Assembly (NCBI GenBank): GCA_900766745.1
Contig: CAAFWR010000054.1
Location: forward strand, 1-34,289
DNA from: Methanobacteriaceae archaeon
Lineage (GTDB): Archaea; Methanobacteriota; Methanobacteria; Methanobacteriales; Methanobacteriaceae
DNA length: 34,289 bases
Reading direction: 5' to 3'
Notes under the pieces: generated by a model
The model's database searches: none
What the model was told of the DNA's origin: nothing
What the model saw: only the letters and a program-made list of their open reading frames with translations
Translations under genes and position numbers: made by a program
In this document: one piece after another, positions 1-9,719 of the stretch
Layout of the letters: each line of letters begins with the position of its first letter
Position numbering within the stretch: position 1 is the stretch's first letter

Positions 1-89
1 ATGCAATTCTCTCAGGTATTTCACTCGTAGTTTTAAACAATGAAACATATTACTATCCCCCAAGTACGAATATTAATTTAAGAAACTAA
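1..89 (+). CDS. Adhesin-like protein, 3' end only (partial)
   Basis: Frame 3 is open from the window edge to a TAA at 87-89 and encodes 28 residues ending ...NNETYYYPPSTNINLRN. The same block closes the adhesin-like gene ending at 22946 (...NNETYYYPPNSNINFKK). The DNA matches at about 62 of 71 positions (9-79 against 22854-22924). I infer that the window begins inside the tail of a paralogous adhesin-like gene lying mostly upstream. Function is presumably cell-surface adhesion, as for that family; nothing else can be said from 28 residues. Confidence 0.75.
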   Translation, partial: AILSGISLVVLNNETYYYPPSTNINLRN

Positions 90-612
90 AACACAGAATT
101 AAAACAAATCTAAAATTAAAAATGCAACCAAATGTAATTGATATAATACTCAACAGCACATATAATAATTATGGCTAAAAATAGCCAACATTAATTTTAA
201 TAAAAGCAATTTTTATCTATTCAATACCTATACAATCTTTAACTATTATAATAATCTATCCTATACATCAAACATAGCTAAATTTTATTTCAATATTAAA
301 AATCAATAAAGAATCAGATTATAAAAACTCCATATAAAAATCTTACGTGATGATAAGGGAATTTAAAACACAACCAGAATTCATAAACCAAATATTCTTA
401 ATGGATATTAATGATATATAGAGATACCAATGATAAAAACAAAAACAAGAGTATGGAGTCTATGGTAAAAGAACAACTAATTATTTGGTAGGTTTTAATT
501 CCAATACCTTTATATAGTTTGAAAAGTAGATATTATGTTATCATGTTATAATGTCTTAACATGAAGGCAAAGTATCTTCTTTTTGATTTTACTTAGGCTT
601 TAAGTAATTTAT
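90..612. other. Gene-free AT-rich stretch before tRNA-Ser
   Basis: No convincing reading frame lies on either strand. A TTTATATA box at 509-516 is the best promoter candidate for the downstream tRNA. Two inverted repeats sit between this box and the tRNA: 541-548/557-564 (8 bp) and 589-595/601-607 (7 bp). The first 400 bases hold nothing I can identify. Confidence 0.5.
509..516 (+). promoter_or_regulatory. TATA box, putative tRNA-Ser promoter
   Basis: TTTATATA matches the archaeal box A consensus. Transcription would start about 25 nt downstream, near 540, giving a tRNA 5' leader of roughly 70 nt. This is inference from spacing only. Confidence 0.4.
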
Positions 613-697
<85 letters not shown>

Positions 698-808
698 TTT
701 ATTAGTTTTAATATTTTTTTTATAATTTTCATAATTGTAAATCTATATTAAACTGATATTTTGCACTCTTAGTTTTTTTGCTAAGTTTAATAATAATTTG
801 AAAAACTG

Positions 809-827
809 TGTTTTACAAAGTAAAACA
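809..827. promoter_or_regulatory. Perfect inverted repeat upstream of the ribosomal operon
   Basis: TGTTTTAC-AAA-GTAAAACA is an exact 8-bp inverted repeat. It lies just upstream of a TATA-like CTATATTTTA (833-842) and about 55 bp before the uS13 start. The position suits an operator next to the promoter; no regulator is identified. Confidence 0.4.
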
Positions 828-881
828 TTCGAATCTATATTTTATGTCTCGTAGGTTCGCTCTATAAATGGAGGTTATTTA

Positions 882-1328
882 ATGGAAGACGATTTTAAGC
901 ATTTAGTGCGTATTTCTAGAAAGGATGTAGATGGTACTAAAACCATTGAACAAGCTTTAACCGAGATTAAAGGTATCGGAATATCTTTATCTAAAACTAT
1001 TTGTCGTACTTTAAATTTAGATTTAAACTCACAAATGGGTTATATTGCAGATGAAGATGTATTAAAAATTGAAGAAATTTTAGAAGATCCTCAAAAATTT
1101 AATATTCCTGTTTGGATGTTAAATCGTAGAGAAGATTACGAAACTGGTGACAATATTCATTTAATTGAATCTGATCTTGACATGACTTTAAGGGATGATT
1201 TAAACAGAATGAAAAAGACCAGAAGTTACAAAGGTAGAAGACACGAACGTGGATTACCTGTTAGAGGTCAAAGAACTAAATCAACTTTCAGACACAGTTC
1301 TACCGTTGGTGTAAGTCGTTCTAGATAA
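882..1328 (+). CDS. rps13: 30S ribosomal protein uS13
   Basis: This 148-residue protein is uS13, which sits in the head of the small subunit and contacts tRNA and the large subunit. The sequence shows the helix-two-turn-helix region with IKGIG near residues 30-34. The basic C-terminal tail carries [18 protein letters not shown], the classic S13 signature, with the longer archaeal/eukaryotic tail. The ATG is preceded by GGAGG about 7 nt upstream. It is the first gene of the cluster after a 184-nt gap from the tRNA and therefore probably carries the operon promoter. Identity is firm from family knowledge. Confidence 0.98.
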   Translation: MEDDFKHLVRISRKDVDGTKTIEQALTEIKGIGISLSKTICRTLNLDLNSQMGYIADEDVLKIEEILEDPQKFNIPVWMLNRREDYETGDNIHLIESDLDMTLRDDLNRMKKTRSYKGRRHERGLPVRGQRTKSTFRHSSTVGVSRSR

Positions 1329-1383
1329 ACTTATTTTTTAAATATTTTAATATTTTATATTTATTTTATATGGAGATGTTTCA

Positions 1384-1929
1384 ATGGGACAACCTAGAAA
1401 AGCAAGGAAAAAGTATAATACACCACCACATCCTTGGAATGCAGAAAGAATTAAAGAAGAAAACAAATTAATGGCTAAATACGGCTTAAAAAACAAAAAA
1501 GAAATTTGGAAAGCTGATACTTTAGTTAGAAGATACAGTAGGGAAGCAAGATACTTACTTGGTTTCTCTAAAGATCAAATGCAAGCTGAGAAATTAGAGT
1601 TATTAGGACATTTAGCTAGAACCGGTGTTTTGCCAGAAGGTGCTGCTCTTGAAGATATCTTAAATTTAACTGTTGAAGATATCTTAAGAAGAAGATTACA
1701 AACTGTTGTATACAAAAAAGGTTTAGCACGTACTCCTAAAGAGGCAAGAATGTTTGTTGTACACGGTCACATAACTTTAAATGGTAAAAAAATCAATTCT
1801 CCAAGTTATGTTGTGTTAAAAGGTCAAGAAGACGATATTGGTTTCTACAAAACCTCTCCTGTTGCAAAACAAATTGAAGAGTACAACAACAACAGAAACA
1901 AAGCTAACGTTGAAGAAAACGCAGAATAA
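1384..1929 (+). CDS. rps4: 30S ribosomal protein uS4
   Basis: This 181-residue protein is uS4, a primary 16S rRNA-binding protein that nucleates small-subunit assembly. The N-terminal [18 protein letters not shown] is typical of archaeal S4. A central region with [10 protein letters not shown] and [16 protein letters not shown] leads into an S4 RNA-binding fold (about residues 108-150, [15 protein letters not shown]). The tail is acidic and Asn-rich. GGAGATG lies just upstream of the ATG. It follows uS13 by 55 nt and precedes uS11 by 11 nt, the conserved archaeal S13-S4-S11-RpoD order. Confidence 0.98.
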   Translation: MGQPRKARKKYNTPPHPWNAERIKEENKLMAKYGLKNKKEIWKADTLVRRYSREARYLLGFSKDQMQAEKLELLGHLARTGVLPEGAALEDILNLTVEDILRRRLQTVVYKKGLARTPKEARMFVVHGHITLNGKKINSPSYVVLKGQEDDIGFYKTSPVAKQIEEYNNNRNKANVEENAE

Positions 1930-1940
1930 AAGGTGTAATT

Positions 1941-2333
1941 ATGGCAAAAAACGAAAAATGGGGTATAGCTAATATTTACTCATCATTCAATAACACTATT
2001 ATCACTGTAACTGATATTACTGGTGCTGAAACTATTTCACAATGGTCTGGTGGTAAAGTAGTTCGTGCAGACAGACAACAAGCTTCACCGTTTGCTGCTA
2101 TGGCTGCTGCTAACAGAATTGCTGACGATGCTAAAGAAAAAGGATTTGTTGGATTACATATTAAAGTAAGAGCTCCTGGTGGAAATGGACCTAGAAGTCC
2201 AGGACCTGGTGCACAAGCAACTATCCGTGCTTTAGCAAGGGCAGGAATCAAAATAGGTAAAATTGAAGATATCACACCTGTTCCTCACGATGGTACTGGA
2301 AGACCTGGTGGTAAAAGAGGTAGAAGAGTATAA
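1941..2333 (+). CDS. rps11: 30S ribosomal protein uS11
   Basis: This 130-residue protein is uS11, on the platform of the small subunit near the mRNA exit and E site. Visible signatures are [17 protein letters not shown] near the N-terminus and the C-terminal [18 protein letters not shown], which is nearly invariant in archaea. Length is normal for the family. An AAGGTG ribosome binding site overlaps the end of the uS4 intergenic stretch. The antisense open frame across it is a coding shadow and is not annotated. Confidence 0.98.
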   Translation: MAKNEKWGIANIYSSFNNTIITVTDITGAETISQWSGGKVVRADRQQASPFAAMAAANRIADDAKEKGFVGLHIKVRAPGGNGPRSPGPGAQATIRALARAGIKIGKIEDITPVPHDGTGRPGGKRGRRV

Positions 2334-2351
2334 TTTTAAAGAGGTTTAACA

Positions 2352-3157
<806 letters not shown>

Positions 3158-3158
<1 letters not shown>

Positions 3159-3523
3159 TGGTTAAGAAATTAACAAAAACAAATCCTAACCTTATTGAAC
3201 TTATTAATAAACTTTATGGAAAATCTAAAAGTGAAAATGCAGCTATTTGGAAAGATGTTGCTAAAAGACTTTCAAAAGCTAACAGACAAACAGCTGAAGT
3301 AAATATTTCAGATATTGCAAGACATGCTGATGCTGATGAAACTGTCTTAATTGCGGGTAAAGTATTATCTAACGGAGAATTAGATAAAAAAGTTAATGTT
3401 GTTGCTTTAAAATTCTCAGCTAGAGCTCAGGAAAAAATTGAAAAAGCTGGTGGAGAATGTATCTCTATCGAAGAAATTATGGAAACTAATCCTAAAGGAA
3501 GCAACATTATAATTATGGGATAA
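3158..3523 (+). CDS. rpl18e: 50S ribosomal protein eL18
   Basis: This 121-residue protein is the archaeal/eukaryotic L18e family, absent from bacteria. It shows the KTNPNLIELINKLYGKSK start, IWKDVAKRLSKANRQTAEVN, and the core VLIAGKVLSNGELDKKVNVVAL. The start ATG shares one base with the rpoD stop, and the upstream GGAGGG within rpoD provides the ribosome binding site. It is followed by uL13 after a short gap, the standard euryarchaeal order. Confidence 0.97.
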
Positions 3524-3543
3524 TCTAAGGGATGTGTGTTTTA

Positions 3544-3969
3544 ATGATTATAATAGATGGAGAAGGTCATGTATTAGGAAGATTAGCTAGTGTAATTAGT
3601 AAAAATCTCCTAAATGGCGAAGAAATTGTTGTTCTCAATGCTGAAAAAATCATGATTACTGGTAATAAAGATTGGGCTTATGCAAAATACAAACAAAGAG
3701 TGGACAGAGCAAGTATCTCTAACCCTCGTGATTTAGGTCCTAAATATCCAAGAAGACCAGATGATATATTCAGAAGAACTGTAAGAGGAATGTTACCATT
3801 CAAAAAAGCTAAAGGCCGTAATGCTTACAAAGGATTAAAAGCTTTTGTTGGTGTGCCAGATGAATATGCAGACGTTGAAGTTGTAAATATTCCTGAAGCA
3901 GAATTAAGAGATCTTAAAAAAGGTATTGAATTAGGAGAAGTTTCTAAACTTTTAGGAGCTACTTTCTAG
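3544..3969 (+). CDS. rpl13: 50S ribosomal protein uL13
   Basis: This is uL13, an early-assembling large-subunit protein, 141 residues from the start chosen here. It starts [16 protein letters not shown] and carries the family signature [19 protein letters not shown]. An in-frame ATG four codons upstream (3532) is possible. I prefer 3544 because GGGATGTG then lies at normal Shine-Dalgarno distance and because family members begin at this point. The uS9 gene downstream has the same GGATGTGTG leader, which supports this choice. Confidence 0.95.
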   Translation: MIIIDGEGHVLGRLASVISKNLLNGEEIVVLNAEKIMITGNKDWAYAKYKQRVDRASISNPRDLGPKYPRRPDDIFRRTVRGMLPFKKAKGRNAYKGLKAFVGVPDEYADVEVVNIPEAELRDLKKGIELGEVSKLLGATF

Positions 3970-3988
3970 ATTAATGGGATGTGTGATT

Positions 3989-4390
3989 ATGGTAAAAGTA
4001 GAACATACCAGCGGAAAACGTAAAACAGCTATTGCAAGAGGTACTGTTAAAGAAGGAACTGGAAAAGTTAGAATTAACAGAGTCCCTTTAGAGCTTTATT
4101 CCCCTGAACTTGCACGTTTAAAACTCCAAGAACCATTAACTATTGCAGGAGACCTTGCAAATGATGTGGACTTTGATATCCATGTTACTGGTGGAGGAGT
4201 AATGGGTCAAGCTGAAGCTGCACGTATGGTAATTGCAAAAGGACTTGTTCAATGGTCTCAAGACATGGATTTAAAAGAAAAATTCATTCACTACGACAGA
4301 ACTATGTTAGTAGGTGACCCAAGACGTTCAGAACCTAAAAAATATGGTGGTCCTGGAGCAAGAGCTCGTAAACAAAAAAGTTACAGATAA
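3989..4390 (+). CDS. rps9: 30S ribosomal protein uS9
   Basis: This 133-residue uS9 protein contacts the P-site tRNA through its C-terminal tail. It starts [18 protein letters not shown] and ends with [14 protein letters not shown], the conserved tail ending in Arg. An in-frame ATG at 3974 would add five residues (MGCVI). It is rejected because GGATGTGTG sits at the right distance from 3989, exactly as for uL13. The stop codon lies in the loop of a small hairpin that may attenuate transcription into rpoN. Confidence 0.96.
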   Translation: MVKVEHTSGKRKTAIARGTVKEGTGKVRINRVPLELYSPELARLKLQEPLTIAGDLANDVDFDIHVTGGGVMGQAEAARMVIAKGLVQWSQDMDLKEKFIHYDRTMLVGDPRRSEPKKYGGPGARARKQKSYR

Positions 4391-4410
4391 ACTCTGTATC
4401 TTTAATTTTT
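4382..4410 (+). terminator. Hairpin plus T-rich run after uS9 (possible attenuator)
   Basis: TACAGA (4382-4387) pairs with TCTGTA (4393-4398). The uS9 stop TAA is in the 5-nt loop, and a T-rich run continues to 4410. It is weak and lies inside the cluster, so partial termination or processing is more likely than a full stop. Confidence 0.4.
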
Positions 4411-4437
4411 ATTTAAAATTATTAAAAGATGATATAA

Positions 4438-4608
4438 ATGATTCCTATAAGATGCTTAAGTTGTGGAAAACCCGTTTCAGCTTACTTTGATGAATATAAT
4501 CAAAGAGTAGCTGCTGGTGAAAAATCAAAGGATGTTCTTGATGATTTAGGTTTAAATAGATATTGTTGTAGAAGAATGTTGATTTCTCATGTGGAAACTT
4601 GGGAATAG
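4438..4608 (+). CDS. rpoN: DNA-directed RNA polymerase subunit N (Rpo10)
   Basis: This 56-residue protein is the archaeal homologue of Rpb10, a small zinc-binding subunit that bridges the D/L platform and the largest subunits. It begins [17 protein letters not shown] and carries the diagnostic CxxC (residues 6 and 9) and CC pair (residues 43-44) in the segment [19 protein letters not shown] lies just upstream of the ATG. It precedes RpoK, the usual archaeal order. Short length makes it easy to miss, but every family signature is present. Confidence 0.96.
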   Translation: MIPIRCLSCGKPVSAYFDEYNQRVAAGEKSKDVLDDLGLNRYCCRRMLISHVETWE

Positions 4609-4671
4609 TTGTAGGGATATTTAAATTTCATGAAATTTTGGTAAATGATACCTATAAATTGGAGTAATATC

Positions 4672-4857
4672 ATGACTACAAAACATTTAACAAGGTTTGA
4701 AAAAGCTAGACTTCTTGGTGCAAGAGCAATTCAGATTTCTATGGGTGCTAAACCTTTAGTTGATACTAAAAAGTTAAAATCCCTTGATCCGATTGATATT
4801 GCATATGAAGAACTCAAAGCTGATGTTTTACCATTAGATGTTGTTAGAGAAGAATAA
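4672..4857 (+). CDS. rpoK: DNA-directed RNA polymerase subunit K (Rpo6)
   Basis: This 61-residue protein is the archaeal homologue of Rpb6/omega, which helps fold and clamp the largest polymerase subunit. The core signature [20 protein letters not shown] is followed by the [11 protein letters not shown] helix. The in-frame ATG at 4645 would add nine residues. The start at 4672 is preferred because GGAG lies 7 nt upstream and the protein then matches family length. Its stop codon is inside the left arm of a strong terminator. Confidence 0.96.
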   Translation: MTTKHLTRFEKARLLGARAIQISMGAKPLVDTKKLKSLDPIDIAYEELKADVLPLDVVREE

Positions 4858-4886
4858 ATAGAATTTCTATTTATTCTGTTTTTGTT
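4851..4886 (+). terminator. Hairpin terminator of the ribosomal/RNAP operon
   Basis: A perfect 13-bp inverted repeat (4851-4863 and 4865-4877, single base at 4864) is followed by a T-rich run (4879-4886). The rpoK TAA at 4855-4857 is part of the left arm. It separates the RNAP-subunit genes from enolase, which then needs its own promoter. Confidence 0.7.
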
Positions 4887-4910
4887 TAAAAAATAAAAAA
4901 TACCGTTTTG

Positions 4911-4950
4911 AATCTATTAATAGAATTACTGATTTTTAATAAAATAGATT
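4911..4950. promoter_or_regulatory. Repeated half-sites in the enolase promoter region
   Basis: TCTATTAATAGA (4913-4924) is a perfect 12-bp palindrome. AATCTATT (4911-4918) is repeated inverted as AATAGATT (4943-4950). The TTTTTAATAAAATA between them (4933-4946) could be the box A. Spacing suits an operator, but the sequence is AT-rich and chance matches are likely. Confidence 0.3.
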
Positions 4951-4988
4951 AGATGGTAATAAATTAACTGACACTGAGGTGTTTTTTT

Positions 4989-6233
4989 TTGGATAGTATA
5001 ATAGAAGACGTTCAAGTTCGTAAGATTTTGGACAGTAGAGGAAACCCAACTGTAGAAGTAGATATAGTTACTTGGGGAGGCTTCGGTAGAGCTGCTGCAC
5101 CAAGTGGAGCTAGTACTGGTTCAAGAGAAGTAGTATCTTTCCCTGAAGGTGGAGTAGATTTAATTATTAGTGAAGTTGAAGATGTTATAGCATCTGAACT
5201 TATTGGAATGGATGCAGAGGATCTTGTTACTATTGATGACTTGTTAAAAGAAGTTGATGGAACTGAAAATCTTTCAGCTATTGGTGGAAACACCACTGTA
5301 GCAGTTTCTATGGCTGCTGCTAAAGCTGCTGCATCATCATATGGTTTACCATTATACAAATATATTGGTGGTAACTTTGTAAATGAATTACCATTCCCTC
5401 TCGGTAATATGATGAATGGTGGAGCACATGCAGGCATCAATGCTCCAGATATTCAAGAGTTTTTAGTTGTTCCTGTTGGAGCAAAAAACATGGTGGAAGC
5501 AGTATTTGCCAATGCTGCAATTCACAAAAAATTAAAAGAATTAATCCAAACTAAAGACTCTAATTTTACTGGTGGAAAAGGAGATGAAGGTGGATGGGTA
5601 CCTAACATTACTAATGATGCTGCTTTGGAAATCCAAGCACAAGCTTGTGAAGAAGTAGGCGACGAATTAGGTATTGAAATTAGGCCTTCATTGGATATGG
5701 CTGCATCTGAAATTTGGGATGCTGAGAAAGGCAAATATGTTTATGCTCAAGACGGTATTGAAAGAGATACTGGTGACCAAATTGAGTTTGTAAAAGACAT
5801 TATTGAAACTTATAACATGTTTTATGTTGAAGATCCTTTTGATGAATCTGATTTTGATGGATTTGCACAATTAACCTCAAAAGTTGGAAACAAATGTTTG
5901 ATTTGTGGTGACGATCTATTTGTAACCAATAAAGAGTTATTAGCTAAAGGTATTGAAATGAAAGCAGCTAATGCAATTATTATTAAACCTAATCAAATTG
6001 GTTCTTTATCCGAAACCTATGCAACTGTAAAATTAGCTAAAGAAAACGATGTAGTTCCTGTTGTATCTCATAGATCTGGAGAAACTACTGACGATACTAT
6101 TGCTCATTTAGCTGTTGGTTTAAAAGCTCCTATGATTAAGACAGGAGCTATTGGTGGAGAAAGGATAGCTAAATTAAATGAACTTATTCGCATTGAAGAG
6201 GAACTTCCAAATCCTGAAATGGGTAAATTTTAG
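4989..6233 (+). CDS. eno: Enolase (phosphopyruvate hydratase)
   Basis: Enolase interconverts 2-phosphoglycerate and phosphoenolpyruvate. In this methanogen it probably serves gluconeogenesis. At 414 residues it has normal length. Visible are [16 protein letters not shown], the loop [15 protein letters not shown], the metal ligands in YVEDPF and CGDDLFVTN, the catalytic lysine in [10 protein letters not shown], and [10 protein letters not shown]. The start is TTG: GAGGTG lies 7 nt upstream and no ATG exists nearby, so this UUG start is well supported. It precedes a ferredoxin gene by 13 nt. Confidence 0.97.
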   Translation: MDSIIEDVQVRKILDSRGNPTVEVDIVTWGGFGRAAAPSGASTGSREVVSFPEGGVDLIISEVEDVIASELIGMDAEDLVTIDDLLKEVDGTENLSAIGGNTTVAVSMAAAKAAASSYGLPLYKYIGGNFVNELPFPLGNMMNGGAHAGINAPDIQEFLVVPVGAKNMVEAVFANAAIHKKLKELIQTKDSNFTGGKGDEGGWVPNITNDAALEIQAQACEEVGDELGIEIRPSLDMAASEIWDAEKGKYVYAQDGIERDTGDQIEFVKDIIETYNMFYVEDPFDESDFDGFAQLTSKVGNKCLICGDDLFVTNKELLAKGIEMKAANAIIIKPNQIGSLSETYATVKLAKENDVVPVVSHRSGETTDDTIAHLAVGLKAPMIKTGAIGGERIAKLNELIRIEEELPNPEMGKF

Positions 6234-6246
6234 AGGAGTAATTAAA

Positions 6247-6438
6247 ATGGCAAAAGTTACTGTAGATCAAAGTAAATGTGAAGGGGCAGAATGTGGCGAA
6301 TGTGCAGATGTATGCCCTATGGAAGTGTTAGTACTTGAAGGAGACAGAATCGTAATTAAAAATCCTGAAGACTGCAGTCTATGTGAAGTCTGTATGGATG
6401 TTTGTCCTGAAGAGTGTGTGACTGTAGAAGATGATTAG
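6247..6438 (+). CDS. 2[4Fe-4S] ferredoxin
   Basis: This 63-residue low-potential electron carrier has two cluster motifs. The first is CEGAECGECADVCP, a variant with four residues between the first two cysteines. The second is CSLCEVCMDVCP, a standard CxxCxxCxxxCP. The protein is very acidic. An upstream in-frame ATG at 6178 lies inside eno and is rejected; the start at 6247 has AGAGGAG about 8 nt upstream. Its electron partner is not evident from the neighbours (enolase and uS2). Confidence 0.94.
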   Translation: MAKVTVDQSKCEGAECGECADVCPMEVLVLEGDRIVIKNPEDCSLCEVCMDVCPEECVTVEDD

Positions 6439-6465
6439 ATTTAAAAAATTTATAATGGTGATAAA

Positions 6466-7068
6466 ATGGCAAATAATGAACTTTTAATTGATTTAGATAA
6501 TTACTTAGCAGCAGGTTTACATATTGGAACTCAACAAAAAACTAGTGATATGGAAAAATATATTTTCAGAGTGAGATCTGATGGTTTATATGTATTGGAT
6601 ATTCAAAAAACCGATGAAAGAATCAGACAAATTGCAAAACTTTTAGCAAAATACAATCCTGAAGATATTTTAGTAGTAGCTACAAGACAGTATGGTCAAG
6701 CTCCTGTTAAAAAATTCGGTGAACTTACTGGTGCTAAAACCATTCCAGGTAGGTTTATTCCAGGAACTTTAACTAACCCTACTTATAACAAGTTTATTGA
6801 ACCTAAAATTATTGTTGTAACAGACCCAAGATCTGATGCACAAGCTATTCTCGAATCTAAACAAAATGGTATTCCAGTTATCGCTTTATGTGATACTGAA
6901 AATTTATTAAGTTTTGTTGATATTGCAATTCCTGTTAACAACAAAGGTAGAAAAGCTATTGCTTTAGTTTACTGGTTACTTGCAAGACAAATTTTAAGAG
7001 AAAGAGGAGATATTCCTGAAGATGGAGATTTAGATGTTGAAGCATCTGATTTCGAATTAAAATTCTAA
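6466..7068 (+). CDS. rps2: 30S ribosomal protein uS2
   Basis: This 200-residue archaeal-length uS2 binds late at the junction of head and body of the small subunit. It shows [14 protein letters not shown], the core [10 protein letters not shown] and [12 protein letters not shown], and the C-terminal [27 protein letters not shown] 4 nt before the ATG is a textbook ribosome binding site for this genome. It sits between ferredoxin and an AmrB-family gene, a conserved archaeal arrangement linking translation genes to isoprenoid genes. Confidence 0.98.
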   Translation: MANNELLIDLDNYLAAGLHIGTQQKTSDMEKYIFRVRSDGLYVLDIQKTDERIRQIAKLLAKYNPEDILVVATRQYGQAPVKKFGELTGAKTIPGRFIPGTLTNPTYNKFIEPKIIVVTDPRSDAQAILESKQNGIPVIALCDTENLLSFVDIAIPVNNKGRKAIALVYWLLARQILRERGDIPEDGDLDVEASDFELKF

Positions 7069-7078
7069 ATTTGATATT

Positions 7079-7930
7079 ATGTTAAGAAAACCTGCAGTTA
7101 GTGGAACTTTTTATCCAGATAACAAAGAAGAGCTTAGGAAATCTATTAAAGATTCCTTTTTATCTTCTTTTGGCATAGGTAGTCTTCCAGATAATGTTAA
7201 GGATTTTGAGGGTGAAAACTATCCTATTAATGTAATGGTTCCTCATGCAGGATTTGTTTATTCAGGACCTGTTGCTTCTTTTGGCTATTATGAAATAGCT
7301 AAGCATGGTATTCCAGATGTTTTTATTATACTGTCTCCAAACCATACTGGATTTGGTAGTGAAGTCTCTGTTTACAATGATGGAGAATGGAGCACCCCTC
7401 TTGGAAATGTAAGTGTGGATAAAGAATTTGCAGATACCATTATTTCTCTTTCAGATATCGCAACTGCTGATTTTCAAGCACACGCTAATGAGCATTCAAT
7501 AGAGGTGCAGCTTCCATTTTTACAGTTTTTATCTGATAATTTTGAAATCGTCCCTATTACCATAGGTGCTCAAACTCTTGCTAATTCCTCAGATCTTGGA
7601 ACAGCTATTGTTAAGGCTGGTGAAAAACTGAGTAAATCTTATTGTGTTATAGCCAGTACTGATTTATCTCATTTCAACAATCAAGAGAAGGCCAATAAGG
7701 TTGATGGCTTTCTTTTAGAGGATATTGAAGAAATGAATGAGTTTAAATTATTAGAAGAGATTATTCAGTATAATATTACCATGTGCGGTTATGGTCCTGT
7801 AATGACTAATATTATTATTTCCAAAATGACTGGGAAAAATGACTGTGAGATTTTAGCTTATGGTACAAGTGGAGATATTTCAGGTGATTTTTCTCAAGTT
7901 GTTGGTTATGCTTCAGCTATGTTTAAGTAA
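7079..7930 (+). CDS. amrB: MEMO1 family / AmmeMemoRadiSam system protein B
   Basis: This 283-residue protein belongs to the MEMO family, related in fold to metal-dependent LigB-type dioxygenases. Conserved segments are REPAVSGTFYP-like LRKPAVSGTFYPDN at the N-terminus, VPHAGFVYSGPVA, LSPNHTGFG, EHSIEVQLPFLQF and ASTDLSHF. The His and Asp residues in these match the predicted metal site. The family's reaction in archaea is unknown; the AmmeMemoRadiSam partners (AMMECR1, radical SAM) are not in this window. It lies 10 nt downstream of uS2 and 10 nt upstream of mevalonate kinase, so it is part of this operon. Confidence 0.93.
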   Translation: MLRKPAVSGTFYPDNKEELRKSIKDSFLSSFGIGSLPDNVKDFEGENYPINVMVPHAGFVYSGPVASFGYYEIAKHGIPDVFIILSPNHTGFGSEVSVYNDGEWSTPLGNVSVDKEFADTIISLSDIATADFQAHANEHSIEVQLPFLQFLSDNFEIVPITIGAQTLANSSDLGTAIVKAGEKLSKSYCVIASTDLSHFNNQEKANKVDGFLLEDIEEMNEFKLLEEIIQYNITMCGYGPVMTNIIISKMTGKNDCEILAYGTSGDISGDFSQVVGYASAMFK

Positions 7931-7940
7931 GGTGTGTTAA

Positions 7941-8903
7941 ATGCAAGCTATAGCTTCTGCTCCAGCTAAAACAATTTTGTTTGGTGAACATTCTGTTGTT
8001 TATAATGAACCTGCAATTGCAGGTGCAGTTAATAAAAGAGCAGTAGTAAAAATTAGACCTTCTAGAAATAATAAATCAATTTTAAAATCTTTTGATTTAA
8101 ATTTTGAAGCAGAATTAGATACTAAAAACAAAACATATGATTTAATAAAAGGAAAGCCTGGAATTATTAGGTATATTTTAGAAGCTTTGCATAGAGTTCA
8201 TGATCATTCGCCTATTGAGATTCTTTTGTCTTCTAATATTCCAATAGGTTCAGGTTTAGGTTCATCTGCAGCTGTTACTGTAGCTACTCTAGCAGCATTA
8301 TACAGATACAATCGTATTAGATTTAATAAAAAGACTTTGGCTCATGATGCTCACATGGTAGAGCAGACTGTTCAAGGAATTGCAAGTCCTTTAGATACTA
8401 TGGTATCTACCTATGGTGGCCTTGTTTATTTATCAAGAAATAAGAAAATTGAGCGTTTTAAAGTTAATTTCAAAGCCCCTTTAGTTGTAGGCTATACTAA
8501 TAAACATGGCAATACTGGTAAAATGGTTAAGGATGTAAGATTTCTTAAAAATAGGAATCCTAAAATTATTGGCTCTGTAATAACCTCAATGGGTCAATTA
8601 ACAAATTATGCAAAGCAAGCTATTTTAAAAGGAAATTATGAGAAAGTCGGTGAATTGATGAATATTAATCAGGGATTTCTTGATTTGCTTGGTGTTAATA
8701 CTTATGAACTTTCTAGGATGATTTATACCGCTCGTGAATGTGGGGCACTAGGATCTAAGATTACAGGTGCTGGTGGCGGAGGAAGTATAATAGCCCTTTG
8801 CCCTGGAAAGGTCAACAAAGTAGCTAATGGTATTGCTAAAGAAGACAATGTTTTAAAAGTTAGATTCACAAAGAAAGGTGTTTCTTCAAGAGTTAAAAAA
8901 TAA
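7941..8903 (+). CDS. mvk: Mevalonate kinase
   Basis: This GHMP-family kinase phosphorylates mevalonate to 5-phosphomevalonate, the first kinase step in archaeal isoprenoid synthesis. At 320 residues it shows SAPAKTILFGEHSVVYNEPA at the N-terminus. The phosphate-binding loop IPIGSGLGSSAAVTVA is near residue 100 and the C-terminal GHMP motif is KITGAGGGGSIIAL. The ribosome binding site is AAGGTG. It is directly followed by isopentenyl phosphate kinase and IPP isomerase. No bacterial/eukaryotic phosphomevalonate kinase is nearby, consistent with the archaeal version of the pathway. Confidence 0.97.
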   Translation: MQAIASAPAKTILFGEHSVVYNEPAIAGAVNKRAVVKIRPSRNNKSILKSFDLNFEAELDTKNKTYDLIKGKPGIIRYILEALHRVHDHSPIEILLSSNIPIGSGLGSSAAVTVATLAALYRYNRIRFNKKTLAHDAHMVEQTVQGIASPLDTMVSTYGGLVYLSRNKKIERFKVNFKAPLVVGYTNKHGNTGKMVKDVRFLKNRNPKIIGSVITSMGQLTNYAKQAILKGNYEKVGELMNINQGFLDLLGVNTYELSRMIYTARECGALGSKITGAGGGGSIIALCPGKVNKVANGIAKEDNVLKVRFTKKGVSSRVKK

Positions 8904-8914
8904 GAGGGTTATTC

Positions 8915-9715
8915 ATGATTATTTTAAAACTTGGAGGAAGTATAATAACTAAAAAGAACTCTAGTGACAGTGAAATCGATGAGATGAATTTAAAAAGAAT
9001 ATCTAGAGAGATTAAAAAATTCATTGACGATTCAGATAAACAGTTAGTAATTGTCCATGGTGCTGGATCATTTGGACATCCTCCTGCAAAACAGTACGGC
9101 ATTGGTAAACCATTTAGTGATGAAGAATATCCTGAAAAAAGAATTGGATTTTCAAAGACACAAAATGCTGTTAAAAAGCTCAACATGCTTATTTGTGAAG
9201 CATTTATTAGTGAAAATATTCCTGCAATAGCTGTTCCAGCATCTGCTTTCATGACATCCGTCAATAAAAGAATAAGTAAAGGAAATCTAGATAAATTTAA
9301 ACAATATCTGGAAAAAGGCTACGTTCCGATTATTTACGGTGATGTTGTTATTGACGAGGAGCTTGAAATGGCAGTAATATCTGGTGATCAGATTATACAA
9401 TACTTAGCCATTAATCTAAAACCTGAAATGGTTATTTTAGGAACTGATGTTGATGGGGTTTATAATAAAAATCCAAAACTCCATGATGATGCCAAATTTA
9501 TTGATTTAGTTTCTTCTCTCGACGATTTAGATGTATTTGAAGAGACTACCAACATTGATGTTACTGGAGGAATGGTTGGTAAAATCAAGGAGTTATTAGA
9601 ACTTGCTGACTTAGGTATAGATTCTCAAATTATTAATGCCGATTTAGAAAATAATATTTTCAATGCTTTAGAAAATAATGAAGTTAGAAGAACTGTAATT
9701 TCAAAAAGAAAGTGA
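8915..9715 (+). CDS. ipk: Isopentenyl phosphate kinase
   Basis: This amino-acid-kinase-fold enzyme phosphorylates isopentenyl phosphate to IPP, the last kinase step of the archaeal mevalonate pathway. At 266 residues it begins with [11 protein letters not shown] (Gly-rich nucleotide loop with Lys). It then has [17 protein letters not shown], containing the conserved substrate-binding His, and later [13 protein letters not shown] and [16 protein letters not shown] lies upstream of the ATG. Spacing to mvk is 11 nt and to fni 4 nt, so it is co-transcribed. Confidence 0.97.
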   Translation: MIILKLGGSIITKKNSSDSEIDEMNLKRISREIKKFIDDSDKQLVIVHGAGSFGHPPAKQYGIGKPFSDEEYPEKRIGFSKTQNAVKKLNMLICEAFISENIPAIAVPASAFMTSVNKRISKGNLDKFKQYLEKGYVPIIYGDVVIDEELEMAVISGDQIIQYLAINLKPEMVILGTDVDGVYNKNPKLHDDAKFIDLVSSLDDLDVFEETTNIDVTGGMVGKIKELLELADLGIDSQIINADLENNIFNALENNEVRRTVISKRK

Positions 9716-9719
9716 TACT

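Noticed and set aside
464..493. Short frame near 465 in the leading spacer
   Set aside because: Only about a dozen codons with no ribosome binding site.
1976..2275. Antisense open frame across uS11
   Set aside because: It is a coding shadow of a highly conserved gene, with no ribosome binding site and no recognisable motif.
5012..5870. Several antisense frames across enolase
   Set aside because: Low-complexity shadows of the eno codons with no start signals.
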